DNA of 64,000 nucleotides from Providencia stuartii. GTDB lineage: Bacteria; Pseudomonadota; Gammaproteobacteria; Enterobacterales; Enterobacteriaceae. The notes beneath the pieces are model-generated. The model saw only the letters and a list, made by a program, of their open reading frames with translations, did no database searches and had not been told where the DNA came from. Where the stretch lies: positions 682,001-746,000 of the forward strand of contig NZ_CP119546.1 in assembly GCF_029277985.1 (NCBI RefSeq), written 5' to 3'. The translations under genes and the position numbers were made by a program. Position 1 is the first letter of the stretch, and the number at the start of each line of letters is the position of its first letter. Positions 1 to 8,399 of the stretch are shown one piece after another.

Positions 1-426
1 CACCACATTGGTGACCACACCAAATATCTCTAACTCTGTCCCTTCAGGAATATGAATGGGCTCATACGCCTGGTTTCTTGGGATCAGCTTTACGCACGGC
101 CTTAGTTGAAGTTCCTTTACCGTGAGTTCACCATGGATTCCCGCGATGACAATGTCACCGTGTTCTGCTTGGACAGAGCGATCAACCACCAAAATATCAT
201 CTGGGTGAATCCCAGCATCAATCATTGAATCACCTTCAACACGCACAAAGAATGTTGCAGCTGGTCGCTTGATGCACAGCTCGTTGAGGTCGAGCGTTTG
301 CTCAACATAATCCTGCGCTGGTGAGGGAAAACCAGCAGAAACACGTTCCATGAACAATGGAATACGAAGGCGCTTGGCTTTGATGAAGGCAAGTACGCCG
401 CTACGGCCTATCAGCGAGACACTCAT
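1..426 (-). CDS. rumA: RumA, UmuD-like SOS mutagenesis protein (C-terminus cut by window edge)
   Basis: Reading the minus strand from an ATG at 426 gives 142 residues before the window ends. The protein matches the UmuD/LexA-type self-cleaving peptidase family: an Ala31-Gly32 cleavage site followed by FPSPA, a catalytic Ser67 in GDSMIDAGI, and the partner Lys104 in LTVKEL. UmuD proteins are about 140 residues long, so little is missing. By family knowledge it is processed by RecA-stimulated self-cleavage and joins the RumB subunit to form a translesion polymerase. RumB would lie just outside the window to the left. A LexA box lies 27 bp upstream of the start, so damage-induced expression is expected. 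Confidence 0.93.
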   Translation of the reverse strand, partial: MSVSLIGRSGVLAFIKAKRLRIPLFMERVSAGFPSPAQDYVEQTLDLNELCIKRPAATFFVRVEGDSMIDAGIHPDDILVVDRSVQAEHGDIVIAGIHGELTVKELQLRPCVKLIPRNQAYEPIHIPEGTELEIFGVVTNVV

Positions 427-452
427 GACGAACCTCGAAAAAATAGAATTAA

Positions 453-472
453 TACTGTTTGTTTATACAGTA
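453..472 (-). promoter_or_regulatory. LexA (SOS) box of rumA
   Basis: TACTGTTTGTTTATACAGTA fits the CTGT-N8-ACAG SOS box, with the flanking TA dinucleotides also present. It lies 27 bp upstream of the rumA start codon, where it would overlap the promoter and let LexA repress rumA until DNA damage. Confidence 0.9.
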
Positions 473-718
473 TCTAATGCTATGCTGATTTCTACAAGTA
501 AAATTGTAGGTAAAACTGGTGTTGTTCGAGTAAGACGCTGTGTTGTCGGTGATTTATTTTTTGTGTTGAAAAACTAGATGTGGGGATAGCTCGCCCTCGT
601 CAAAGCCTGCAAGGCTTGGACAATACTGCTTCTGCCTACTGCTCTTGTTTCTGTTACTGATCCTGTTACTGCTACTGGTTAACGCATGGGTCAAGTAACC
701 GTCAGACAAGGCTTGTTG

Positions 719-736
719 AACCCTTTGCAAAGGGTT
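719..736. repeat. Perfect 18-bp palindrome
   Basis: AACCCTTTGCAAAGGGTT equals its own reverse complement. It is the first of a row of inverted repeats upstream of the exonuclease gene. Its two-fold symmetry without a loop suggests a dimeric protein site rather than an RNA hairpin. This is inference. Confidence 0.7.
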
Positions 737-904
737 TAAAAACAGTTAGTAAAATTCTGCTTCGTATTGAATTTACTGGCTTAAAGCGAAGTCAGGAGCA
801 TCTTTAAAATGCTCAGTCGAACTCAGTTCAAGCCTTTTTCAACCGTTTGAAAAGGGGTTGGCTAAGCCATACGTAAAGGGTATCGGTAAGGGTTACCTAA
901 ACGG

Positions 905-937
905 TTTGGCTAAGGCTTTCTGAAAGGCTTAGCCAAA
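905..937. repeat. Long inverted repeat, 15-nt arms
   Basis: TTTGGCTAAGGCTTT (905-919) faces AAAGGCTTAGCCAAA (923-937), complementary except for one position, around a 3-nt spacer. It lies about 130 bp before the exonuclease start and is not followed by a T run, so it does not look like a simple terminator. Confidence 0.7.
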
Positions 938-1065
938 GCCTTCATACATGGGTTCACCCAGTAGAAAGATTAAAAAAACGCTGAGGTATCCAAGGTGCAT
1001 TTTGTACAACCTGTGGCACAGTGAAATAACCCAAAGCGAACAACAGAATTGAAGAGGAACCATCA

Positions 1066-1974
1066 ATGACAAGAGCCCCTGCGCCATTTCCGCTAGAGCG
1101 CCTCGCGGATATCCCAGAAAGACCAGAAGATTTTAGATTGCTGGAACGCATTCCTTTAACGCGTGAGCCGCAGTCCTGGCCACTTGAACTTTCTCCTATG
1201 GTCGGTGATGAACAGCCGATGGTGCTGCTCGATACAGAGACAACCGGACTGTCTGCCGATGACGAGTCCATTATTGAGCTTGGTATGGTTAAGGTGCTTT
1301 ACAGCCCCTCTGCTCAGCGGATTGTGTCGATTGTTGATGTGATCAGCCTGTATGAAGATCCCGGCAAGCCAATCCCCGAGCTGATTACCGAATTAACCGG
1401 TATCACTGATGAGATGGTGCAAGGCCAGCGCATTGATGATGCTCTGGTAGCGAGTTGGTTATCCGATGATCCGCTGGTGGTTGCACACAATGCGCAGTTT
1501 GATCGTCCTTTCTTTGAAAAGCGGTTTGCCGCATTAGGCCATCTATCTTGGGCCTGTTCAGCTAGCGGCATAGATTGGAAAGCACTGGGCTTTGAAAGTC
1601 GGAAACTTGAGTACCTGCTGCTTCGCTTAGGTTGGTTCTATGAAGGACACCGAGCTGCAACCGATTGTTTGGCGATGGCCTGGTTGTTTCAATTGTTGCC
1701 CGAGTCCGTTGCAAACTTGTTGTCTGAAGCAGACAGGCGAACTGTGTTAGTTCGTGCGTTTGGTGCGCCGTTTGACGTAAAGGACTATTTAAAAGAGCGT
1801 GGTTACCGCTGGCATGACGGTGTTAAAGGTGCCAACAAACATTGGTGGCGCGAAATCAGCGAAGACGAGTTGCCGCAGGAACAAACTTACCTGGATGATT
1901 TGTATCATCGTGGCTCAGAACATGCCCACTATGACTACAAAGATGCCCGCAATCGATTTAAAGCTTTGTCATAG
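1066..1974 (+). CDS. DnaQ-like 3'-5' exonuclease (DNA polymerase III epsilon-type)
   Basis: 302 residues, with the three exonuclease motifs of the DEDD family: ExoI as LLDTETTGLS near residue 55, ExoII as AHNAQFDRPFF near 145, and ExoIII as GHRAATDCLAM near 190. These residues bind two metal ions and remove nucleotides from 3' ends. The last 80 residues (including GYRWHDG and KHWWREI) are an extra domain whose role I do not know. A GAGG ribosome site precedes the ATG. It is a conserved gene in this position of SXT/R391 elements. It may proofread or process DNA during transfer or repair, but that is inference. Confidence 0.85.
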   Translation: MTRAPAPFPLERLADIPERPEDFRLLERIPLTREPQSWPLELSPMVGDEQPMVLLDTETTGLSADDESIIELGMVKVLYSPSAQRIVSIVDVISLYEDPGKPIPELITELTGITDEMVQGQRIDDALVASWLSDDPLVVAHNAQFDRPFFEKRFAALGHLSWACSASGIDWKALGFESRKLEYLLLRLGWFYEGHRAATDCLAMAWLFQLLPESVANLLSEADRRTVLVRAFGAPFDVKDYLKERGYRWHDGVKGANKHWWREISEDELPQEQTYLDDLYHRGSEHAHYDYKDARNRFKALS

Positions 1975-1976
1975 CC

Positions 1977-1993
1977 CCTTGCATATTTGAAAA
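1977..1993 (+). repeat. 17-nt motif, copy 1 (identical copy at 58253-58269)
   Basis: CCTTGCATATTTGAAAA lies directly after the exonuclease stop codon and about 55 bp upstream of the next start. The same 17 bases occur at 58253-58269, about 45 bp upstream of another conserved gene. Both genes form the left border of a variable hotspot. Bases further downstream (ACCAA, AGGA) are also partly shared. Confidence 0.75.
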
Positions 1994-2047
1994 CCTCTGG
2001 AAAATGGAAAGTGAACTTATGGTTTAACCAACAAGAGGAATCTTTCC

Positions 2048-2362
2048 ATGTACCAAGACACCTACATTGAATACTGGGGCGAAATCTTCGTCTCTGCCCG
2101 CATCATTGAATTTGGCATCACGTTCGAGCGCTTTCTTAAAGATCCATGGAAGCATTTGATGTCCTGTGGCCAAGAGTCTGCCCCAGACGCGATTGCTGAA
2201 GGGATGCTCCCATTGCTACCAGCCCAGGCAGAAGTTGCTAGGCGTGTTCGAGAGAATGAATTGCGTCAGTTGGCATTCCAGCGTGAGCTTCTATCAAGGC
2301 CAGAAAAGAAACATTCGAACAATATCAAGCCAATTTTTATAGCCAACAAGACGACTTGTTGA
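2048..2362 (+). CDS. Conserved ICE protein of unknown function
   Basis: 104 residues, no motif I recognise. It starts MYQDTYIEYWGEIFVSARI and has a likely helical, Arg/Glu-rich second half. It sits just left of the BREX island, where SXT/R391 elements carry a short conserved gene before hotspot 5. The leader contains an AGAGGA ribosome site. ATGGAAAG (2004-2011) could pair with CTTTCCAT (2042-2049), which includes the first two bases of the start codon, so translation may be affected by RNA folding. The last residues (FIANKTTC) could come from a hotspot junction. Its role is unknown. Confidence 0.7.
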   Translation: MYQDTYIEYWGEIFVSARIIEFGITFERFLKDPWKHLMSCGQESAPDAIAEGMLPLLPAQAEVARRVRENELRQLAFQRELLSRPEKKHSNNIKPIFIANKTTC

Positions 2363-2370
2363 TACTATGA

Positions 2371-2393
2371 AACCTAATGAAAAACAGTAGGTT
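2371..2393. promoter_or_regulatory. Inverted repeat upstream of brxR, candidate operator
   Basis: AACCTA and TAGGTT arms (6 bp) are separated by 11 bp, about 77 bp before the likely brxR start. BrxR-type WYL regulators are known to bind inverted repeats in front of BREX operons, so this is a plausible self-regulation site. The arms are short and chance cannot be excluded. Confidence 0.35.
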
Positions 2394-2469
2394 GCTTGAT
2401 GGCATTCAATCGATGGCTTCCTAGTTTTAGATGATTAGGGCTTGTCCCAAATGGATTGAGAGGTTGACA

Positions 2470-3357
2470 GTGCAAGACAACACTGGACTTGAAGAGCTTA
2501 GCCAAGCACAGAGAGAACGACTCGCTCATATTGATTTCACTTTGTTATTTAAAGGTGAAGCTGGGCGGAGTTATTTAACCGAGCGCTTTAGCGTAGCGCC
2601 GTCTGTGGCAACACAAGATTTTGCGCGGTACAAAGCGTTGGCTCCTAACAACGTTATGTATGACGAAAAGCGCAGAGTGCACTTGAAGACGAGCACATTC
2701 CAGCCGTTGTTTGATTATGACATTGTTCGAACGCTTGCGACGATAAGCCAAGGGTTCGGTGATGGCTTTCTTGGCAAGGTTAGGCCACCTATGGCTTGTG
2801 AAGCACCATTTCATCTCAATAAGCCGAAATTGGAAGTGGTAGCGGCGGTTAGTGAAGCCATACATAAACGCGCGGTGATTAATATTGAGTACACCTCATT
2901 GTCGAGTGGTCATGGGAGCAGGCAAATAGTTCCTCATACCTTGATTGACAATGGCTTGAGATGGCATGTCCGAGCATTCGATAGAAAGCATAGAGAATTT
3001 AGGGATTTTGTGTTAACCAGAATAAGTGAAGTTGAGTTGTTAGAAGATGAGGTTAACGACGAAGTTGAGACTCTTCAGTGGGATAAGCAATGGAACCGAA
3101 TCGTTGAACTAGAGCTGATACCTCATCCAAAACTAGCACATCCAGAAGCTGTATTGATAGACTACGCAATGGAAAACAATAGGTTGCGTGTAGAGATAAG
3201 AGCTGCGTTCGCTGGATATTTACTGCGTTTATGGAATATCGATTGTTCAAAGAATAGCAAGAGCAATGGGCGAGAGTTCCATTTAGCACTTAAAAATCCA
3301 GAAGCACTATACGGCGTTGACAATGCTGCACTCGCTCCTGGATATAGCGAATCGTGA
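2470..3357 (+). CDS. brxR: BrxR, WYL-domain transcription regulator of the BREX operon
   Basis: About 295 residues. The N-terminal part (AGRSYLTERFSVAPSVATQDFARY) fits a winged helix-turn-helix. The middle and C-terminal part (residues 150-210, with INIEYTSLSSG and WHVRAFDRKHREFRDFVLTRI) is a WYL-type ligand domain followed by a WYL C-terminal extension. An ATG exists at 2431, but GTG at 2470 has GAGAGG spaced 6 nt upstream, so I prefer it. Regulators of this type repress BREX operons and are usually the first gene, as here. brxA follows after 9 bp. Confidence 0.85.
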   Translation: MQDNTGLEELSQAQRERLAHIDFTLLFKGEAGRSYLTERFSVAPSVATQDFARYKALAPNNVMYDEKRRVHLKTSTFQPLFDYDIVRTLATISQGFGDGFLGKVRPPMACEAPFHLNKPKLEVVAAVSEAIHKRAVINIEYTSLSSGHGSRQIVPHTLIDNGLRWHVRAFDRKHREFRDFVLTRISEVELLEDEVNDEVETLQWDKQWNRIVELELIPHPKLAHPEAVLIDYAMENNRLRVEIRAAFAGYLLRLWNIDCSKNSKSNGREFHLALKNPEALYGVDNAALAPGYSES

Positions 3358-3366
3358 GATGAATTT

Positions 3367-3966
3367 ATGAATATAAAAGAATATTTAGGCGATCTTATCG
3401 GAAGCAGTTTATTGATAACTGAATCTAGAATAATCGCAGAATCGCTACTGAAAAAACTTCCAGAAGATGAGTGGAAGTCGCTGATCGTTGAGCAAAATGT
3501 TCTTCAGAAAAAATCCGGTCAGACGGCTATTCGTTATGCCAGAACAATCCGTTGGCGTATTGAAGGCCTGGGTGATGAGTTTATGACTGATCTTTTAACC
3601 GCGAGTGAACGTGCCTATGTCCAAATGCTGATGATGTCATTACTCATTCATTCTCCGGTTGTCGCTGATTTTATGCGACATACCTTAGCCGAGGCTCGTC
3701 GCACCTATAAACCCGCTTTAACCGCTGATGCATGGTCTGAGTTTTATGACACGAGAGTGCGGGCATATGCCGAACTTGGCGGTTTTTCTGACTCAACTGT
3801 CAAAAAAATGGGTAACAACGCAATTAAGGCATTGGTTGATAGTGGCTACCTGAGTGATAGCAGGACAAAGAAAATACAACCTGTTTACCTAATGCCAGAA
3901 GTTAAAGACTGGTTAGTTCGTCTGGGCCGGGAAGATTTGATTGAGGTCATGGAGTGCACAATATGA
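3367..3966 (+). CDS. brxA: BrxA, BREX DUF1819 protein
   Basis: 199 residues, the usual size of BrxA. Recognised from its place as first structural gene of a type I BREX operon and from the family-like pattern GQTAIRYARTIRWRIEGLGDE followed by the Arg-rich ARRTYKP stretch. By family knowledge BrxA is a small DNA-binding protein of NusB-like fold. Its exact job in blocking phage DNA replication is not known. The stop codon overlaps the start of brxB by 4 bp (ATGA), which indicates coupled translation. Confidence 0.88.
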   Translation: MNIKEYLGDLIGSSLLITESRIIAESLLKKLPEDEWKSLIVEQNVLQKKSGQTAIRYARTIRWRIEGLGDEFMTDLLTASERAYVQMLMMSLLIHSPVVADFMRHTLAEARRTYKPALTADAWSEFYDTRVRAYAELGGFSDSTVKKMGNNAIKALVDSGYLSDSRTKKIQPVYLMPEVKDWLVRLGREDLIEVMECTI

Positions 3967-4547
3967 AGGCTCTCCAGACCAGGCTTGATCTTATACAGGA
4001 ACGAATTGAAAGCCCTAAGTTTTTGAAAAACGATGGCTTGGGCAATGAAATTGGATTTTGGGTATTTGACTATCCAGCCAAGTATGAACTGCTTGTACGA
4101 GAGCACCTTAAGCACGTTGACGAAAAACTCAACAAGCGTGGTTACCGCTTTGTCCATCTCAATATTTTTGAAGTCTTGATAGATATGCTTGAGGAGCGAG
4201 GCCTTTTCGACCGAGCTTGCCAGCGTGAATTGCAAGTCGGTGTTGATGGTCTTCGAAAAACACTAGCCGGGCCTCTGAGCCAAGAGAAAGTGGCAAGGTA
4301 TATCGCGGACAAATATAAGCCATCAGAACTTGAGTTTGTGTTGCTGTCAGGCTTAGGCAGTGCGTGGCCTCTTGTCCGAGGACATGAGTTACTTAGTGCT
4401 CTGCAAGACGTGATGGGGAGCACGCCATTAGTGCTTTTCTATCCGGGTGAATATAGCGGAAGGGATTTGCATCCTTTTGGCATGATCGAATCTAAAAACT
4501 ACTATCGCGCCTTCAAACTTGTGCCTGAAGACGGTAAAAAAATTTAA
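3963..4547 (+). CDS. brxB: BrxB, BREX DUF1788 protein
   Basis: 194 residues from the ATG at 3963, which overlaps the brxA stop. A GTG nine bases earlier is possible. The length and the C-terminal FYPGEYSGRDLHPFGMIESKNYYRAF stretch fit the DUF1788 family: the pattern of a Tyr/Gly-rich turn near the end is typical. The function of BrxB is unknown, but it is essential for defence in characterised type I systems. brxC starts 18 bp downstream. Confidence 0.88.
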   Translation: MKALQTRLDLIQERIESPKFLKNDGLGNEIGFWVFDYPAKYELLVREHLKHVDEKLNKRGYRFVHLNIFEVLIDMLEERGLFDRACQRELQVGVDGLRKTLAGPLSQEKVARYIADKYKPSELEFVLLSGLGSAWPLVRGHELLSALQDVMGSTPLVLFYPGEYSGRDLHPFGMIESKNYYRAFKLVPEDGKKI

Positions 4548-4565
4548 GAGCAGGGAGCCTCCCGA

Positions 4566-7500
4566 ATGAAAATTGAACAGATTTTTTCCAAGAAGTTGAC
4601 GCGTGACATTAATGGCGTTGTTAAAGCGGAACAAAAAGACAATGACAGTGTGTATGTCGAGCTTGATGAGTATGTTGTTACCCGAGAGTTAGATAGACAC
4701 TTTCGTGCATTTTTTGAGGCTTACGTCCCATCAGTGACGCAAAGCCACGGTGATATGTCAGGTAAAATTGGTGTGTGGATTTCTGGCTTCTTTGGCTCGG
4801 GTAAATCGCACTTCCTGAAAATTTTATCTTATTTGCTTGAGAATAAATCTGTTGAAAAAGATGGCCAAGGCCGACAAGCGTTTGAGTTTTTCAAAGACAA
4901 AATCAACGACGCCATGCTGTTGGCGGACATCCAAAAAGCGGTTACCAAAGACACTGATGTTATTCTTTTTAACATCGATTCGCGAGCCAATACGGACGAC
5001 CGAGAAAATGCCATTCTTAAGGTTTTCCTCAAAGTCTTTAATGAGCGTGTAGGATACTGCGCTGACTTTCCTCATATTGCGCACTTAGAACGCGAGCTTG
5101 ATAAACGTAATCAATACGCATCTTTCAAGGACAAATTTGCTGAGTTGACTCAATCAACTTGGGAAAAGGAGCGTGACGCCTATGACTTCTATCGAGACGA
5201 ACTTTCAGAAGCACTCGCTCATGCCAGTGAGCAATCATTAGAGTCTGCCAAAGCGTGGGTTGAGCAGGTTGAAAACAATTTCCCGCTAGATATCCGAAAC
5301 TTCTGTAAGTGGGTTAATGAATACTTAGATCGCACTGGGGATCGTAACCTTCTTTTCTTAGTCGATGAAGTCGGTCAGTTTATCGGTAAGAACACACAAA
5401 TGATGTTGAAGCTTCAGACCATTACTGAAGATCTTGGCACATATTGTGGTGGCAGAGCTTGGGTCGTTGTTACCTCTCAGGCAGACATTGATGCTGCCAT
5501 TGGTGGTATGGATAAGAGTGATGGCGAGGACTTCTCTAAAATTCAAGGGCGTTTTAGTACCCGCTTACAGCTGTCGAGCTCGAATACCTCGGAAGTTATT
5601 CAAAAGCGATTGTTGTCCAAAACGGAAGAAGCTCGTACATACCTCATCGATGTCTTTGCTGAAAAGGGCGACATTCTTCGTAACCAGCTGACATTTGATA
5701 AAACGACAACCGCGTCTCTAAAGGGCTACACCGACGCTCCGTCTTTCGTGGACAACTATCCGTTTGTGCCTTACCACTACACGCTGGTTCAAAAAGTGTT
5801 TGAGTCAATTCGAACAAAAGGCGCGACGGGTAAGCACTTAGCCATGGGTGAGCGTTCATTACTTGATGCTTTCCAATCAGCTGCAAAACAGATGAAGGAC
5901 TCTGGCCTTGATGTGTTAATCCCGTTTTATAGTTTCTATGCACCGATTGAAAGCTTTTTGGAGCCAGCGGTTAAGCGAACGATTGACCAAGCCTGTGAGT
6001 TGGATTCCTTAACAGAATTCGATGGCAAGATCCTAAAAACGCTTTTCTTGATCCGTTATGTGGACGTTGTCAAAAGCACACTAGACAACCTTGTGACGCT
6101 GTCAATTGATCGAATCGATGCCGATAAAATTGCGCTGCGTAAACAAATTGAAGAGAGCTTGAATCGTCTTGAACGCCAATTGCTGATTGCGCGTAATGGT
6201 GATGAGTTTATCTTCCTGACCAACGAAGAAAAAGAGATCGAAAACGAGATCCGTCACACTGACGTTGAAATGTCAGAGGTCTCGAGCAAGCTTTCAGCCA
6301 TCGTATTTGACGGTATTTTGAAAGGTAATCGTACCTATCGATACCCGATTAATAAGCAAGACTTTGCGGTGAGCCGTTTTTGCAATGGTCATCCAAAAGA
6401 TGGCACCACGCTGGAAGACCTAGTCATTAAAGTCATTTCACCTTTGGATTCGCACTTTGAAAATTACGCCCACGATCAAGCGTGCCTCAATCATACGCTT
6501 GAGGCTGATGGGTGCGTGCTCGTCAAGCTGGGCGAACATAAGCGTCTTTGGGATGAGCTGACAACCTTTATAAAAACTGACCGATTCTTAAAACAAAATT
6601 CAGGACAGCGACCAGAGCAAGAACACCTTCTCCGCGAAAAGCAGATGGAAAATATGGAGCGTGAAAAACGCTTAAGAACGGATTTTGAAGCTTTGTTTGC
6701 CGAGGCTGACGTTTACGCGATCGGCACAAAACTGCCGAAGAAATCAGCAACGCCAAGTGCCATCGTCGAAGAAGCATACAAATACGTTATCGAAAATACC
6801 TTCGCTAAATTGAACATGCTCAAGGCAACGCCTGGTGAAGTTTTGCGTGAGCTACAGGCCGTTCTTGTTGCTGATGATATTGCTCAGATTGGACTGGATC
6901 TTCAAGCGGATGAATGTAACCCAGAAGCTACGCGTGAGGTTGAGCAGTACGTAACGCTAAAAGTCGAGCGTAATGAGCCTGTTTACTTACGTGACATCGT
7001 TGCCCACTTCGGCAAGCGCCCGTATGGCTGGCCAGCCAATGAAATCTTATTGCTCACTGCAAGGCTGGGCTTGGCTGGAAAGTTATCTTTTAGTACCCAA
7101 GGCACAGATCTGGCGTTGAAAAAAGCTTACGAGCCGTTTACCAGCGTGCGTAAACGCGGTGAGATCCGTGTACATAAAATCAGGCAACATGACGAGCGCC
7201 AAATCAAAAAGGCTGCTGGTCTTGTTAAAGAGATCTTTTCAAAAACCTTTACCGGCTCTGGTGAAAAGGAGCTCTACGAATTAGTGCGCGATGAATTACT
7301 GGCTTGGAATGAAAAGCTTAAATCATTCAGAACCAAGTCACAGACAGGCCATTTCCCAGGTAAATCTCAAATTGACGAGGGTCTTGCATTGGTCGCGGGT
7401 ATTCTTGAGCAAACTTCAAGCTTCGCCCTTATCACCCGATTCTTAGAAGACGCTGATGCCCTTGAAGAGTTTGCTGAGGACTTTGAGGATCTTGATGACT

Positions 7501-8243
7501 TCTACAATAGCCAATTTCAAACTTGGCAAGCCCTTGCTGGCGCATTGAACGAGAAGTTTAAGGCCAATAGACCTGCGTTAGAAAAAGACAGTGAAGCATT
7601 AAAAGCGCTCACTGAATTAGAACGCATTTACAATATGCCCTCACCGTATGAGCAGCTGCGCCACATTAATCCGCTTATCGAGCAGGTGGCAAAAGTTAAC
7701 TCAACATTGGTTGAAGAAAAACGCACTCATGCCTTAGAGCGTGTTGATCTGCGCATCGGACGTGTAAAAGAAGCGCTAGCTGAAGCTCATGCACCGTCTG
7801 AATTACAGAACCAAGCACTGCGCCCGTTACAAATGTGCAGACAGCGCATTGAAGCAACCTCTTCAATACCACAAATTATCAGTGAGCAAACTGAAGCGGA
7901 AGGTTACGAGGACGAAGCTTATGAGTTGCTGAATGGCTTTATCGAAGATCAACGCAAAAAAGCTGAAGCTGAGCGAAGACGTCGTGAACTCGAACAGCAG
8001 ACACGCGAAGAGGAAGCAGCGAAAGCCGGTAAAGCAGCTCCAGCACCTGAGCCAGCCTCTGAACCAGTGCAGCCACAGCCGGTTGCAAAACGTACCGTAA
8101 CGATTAACTCAACCGATGCCATGGCTAAGTCAGTAACAACCGGATTCATTGAAAGTGAAGCCGAAGTTGATGCCTATCTTGCCGCTTTAAGAGAGCAGCT
8201 GATTGCTGCGGTCAAAGCTGGCGACCGAGTAAGAATTAAGTAA
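4566..8243 (+). CDS. brxC: BrxC, large BREX P-loop ATPase
   Basis: 1225 residues, normal for BrxC/PglY. The Walker A loop SGFFGSGKS is at residues 73-81 and Walker B LLFLVDEVGQF is near 260-270. The C-terminal 150 residues hold a charged coiled-coil (EDQRKKAEAERRRRELEQQ) followed by a Pro/Glu/Ala-rich linker and a short terminal helix. BrxC is an ORC/Cdc6-like AAA+ protein needed for both methylation and restriction in type I BREX. Codon use looks uniform. A 157-bp gap with a gene remnant separates it from pglX. Confidence 0.95.
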   Translation: MKIEQIFSKKLTRDINGVVKAEQKDNDSVYVELDEYVVTRELDRHFRAFFEAYVPSVTQSHGDMSGKIGVWISGFFGSGKSHFLKILSYLLENKSVEKDGQGRQAFEFFKDKINDAMLLADIQKAVTKDTDVILFNIDSRANTDDRENAILKVFLKVFNERVGYCADFPHIAHLERELDKRNQYASFKDKFAELTQSTWEKERDAYDFYRDELSEALAHASEQSLESAKAWVEQVENNFPLDIRNFCKWVNEYLDRTGDRNLLFLVDEVGQFIGKNTQMMLKLQTITEDLGTYCGGRAWVVVTSQADIDAAIGGMDKSDGEDFSKIQGRFSTRLQLSSSNTSEVIQKRLLSKTEEARTYLIDVFAEKGDILRNQLTFDKTTTASLKGYTDAPSFVDNYPFVPYHYTLVQKVFESIRTKGATGKHLAMGERSLLDAFQSAAKQMKDSGLDVLIPFYSFYAPIESFLEPAVKRTIDQACELDSLTEFDGKILKTLFLIRYVDVVKSTLDNLVTLSIDRIDADKIALRKQIEESLNRLERQLLIARNGDEFIFLTNEEKEIENEIRHTDVEMSEVSSKLSAIVFDGILKGNRTYRYPINKQDFAVSRFCNGHPKDGTTLEDLVIKVISPLDSHFENYAHDQACLNHTLEADGCVLVKLGEHKRLWDELTTFIKTDRFLKQNSGQRPEQEHLLREKQMENMEREKRLRTDFEALFAEADVYAIGTKLPKKSATPSAIVEEAYKYVIENTFAKLNMLKATPGEVLRELQAVLVADDIAQIGLDLQADECNPEATREVEQYVTLKVERNEPVYLRDIVAHFGKRPYGWPANEILLLTARLGLAGKLSFSTQGTDLALKKAYEPFTSVRKRGEIRVHKIRQHDERQIKKAAGLVKEIFSKTFTGSGEKELYELVRDELLAWNEKLKSFRTKSQTGHFPGKSQIDEGLALVAGILEQTSSFALITRFLEDADALEEFAEDFEDLDDFYNSQFQTWQALAGALNEKFKANRPALEKDSEALKALTELERIYNMPSPYEQLRHINPLIEQVAKVNSTLVEEKRTHALERVDLRIGRVKEALAEAHAPSELQNQALRPLQMCRQRIEATSSIPQIISEQTEAEGYEDEAYELLNGFIEDQRKKAEAERRRRELEQQTREEEAAKAGKAAPAPEPASEPVQPQPVAKRTVTINSTDAMAKSVTTGFIESEAEVDAYLAALREQLIAAVKAGDRVRIK

Positions 8244-8259
8244 GAGGCAACGGATAGCT

Positions 8260-8373
8260 ATGTATCAAGCGGGTGGAACAATAAGATCATTACTCGACAA
8301 GGTTGCTGAGCAGGAATACCTGTTACCGGCCATCCAGCGAGAAGAACCGCATTACAACCCGCAAGCAGCGTAG
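8260..8373 (+). pseudogene. Remnant of a DUF262 (BrxU/GmrSD-like) gene
   Basis: A 37-codon frame with a good ribosome site (TAAGAGGCA) starts MYQAGGTIRSLLDKV and continues EYLLPAIQRE. This is the characteristic start of DUF262 proteins (GmrSD-type restriction enzymes, including BREX-linked BrxU). The next residues (EPHYNPQAA, then stop) do not continue the domain, so the body of the gene appears deleted, probably leaving its first about 28 codons joined to its last few. In several BREX islands brxU lies in exactly this place between brxC and pglX. It could still be made as a short peptide. Confidence 0.7.
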
Positions 8374-8399
8374 AGACAGAATAAGAGGCACAAGATCAT

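Larger units (their letters stand above)
578..1065. other. Non-coding stretch packed with inverted repeats
   Basis: I see no convincing gene here. From about 719 to 937 the DNA holds several inverted repeats: a perfect 18-bp palindrome at 719-736; an imperfect pair of AGTAAA arms near 750-773; a 6-bp hairpin GAGCAT/ATGCTC at 796-814; CCTTTTTCAA facing TTTGAAAAGG near 832-857; and 15-nt arms with one mismatch at 905-937. The stretch lies between the divergent rumA and the exonuclease gene. It could be a structured leader, a set of regulator sites or a replication or transfer-related site. The sequence alone does not decide between these. Confidence 0.6.

Noticed and set aside
350..577. 75-residue frame on the plus strand over the rumA start
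   Set aside because: Antisense to rumA and across its LexA box; no ribosome site and no family likeness.
578..1065. oriT of the element
   Set aside because: The inverted repeats invite this, but in SXT/R391 oriT lies by mobI on the other side of rumB, outside the window. I keep the stretch as unexplained.
954..1271. 105-residue Ser-rich frame on the minus strand
   Set aside because: Shadow of the exonuclease gene and its leader; low-complexity Ser content is typical of an antisense frame.
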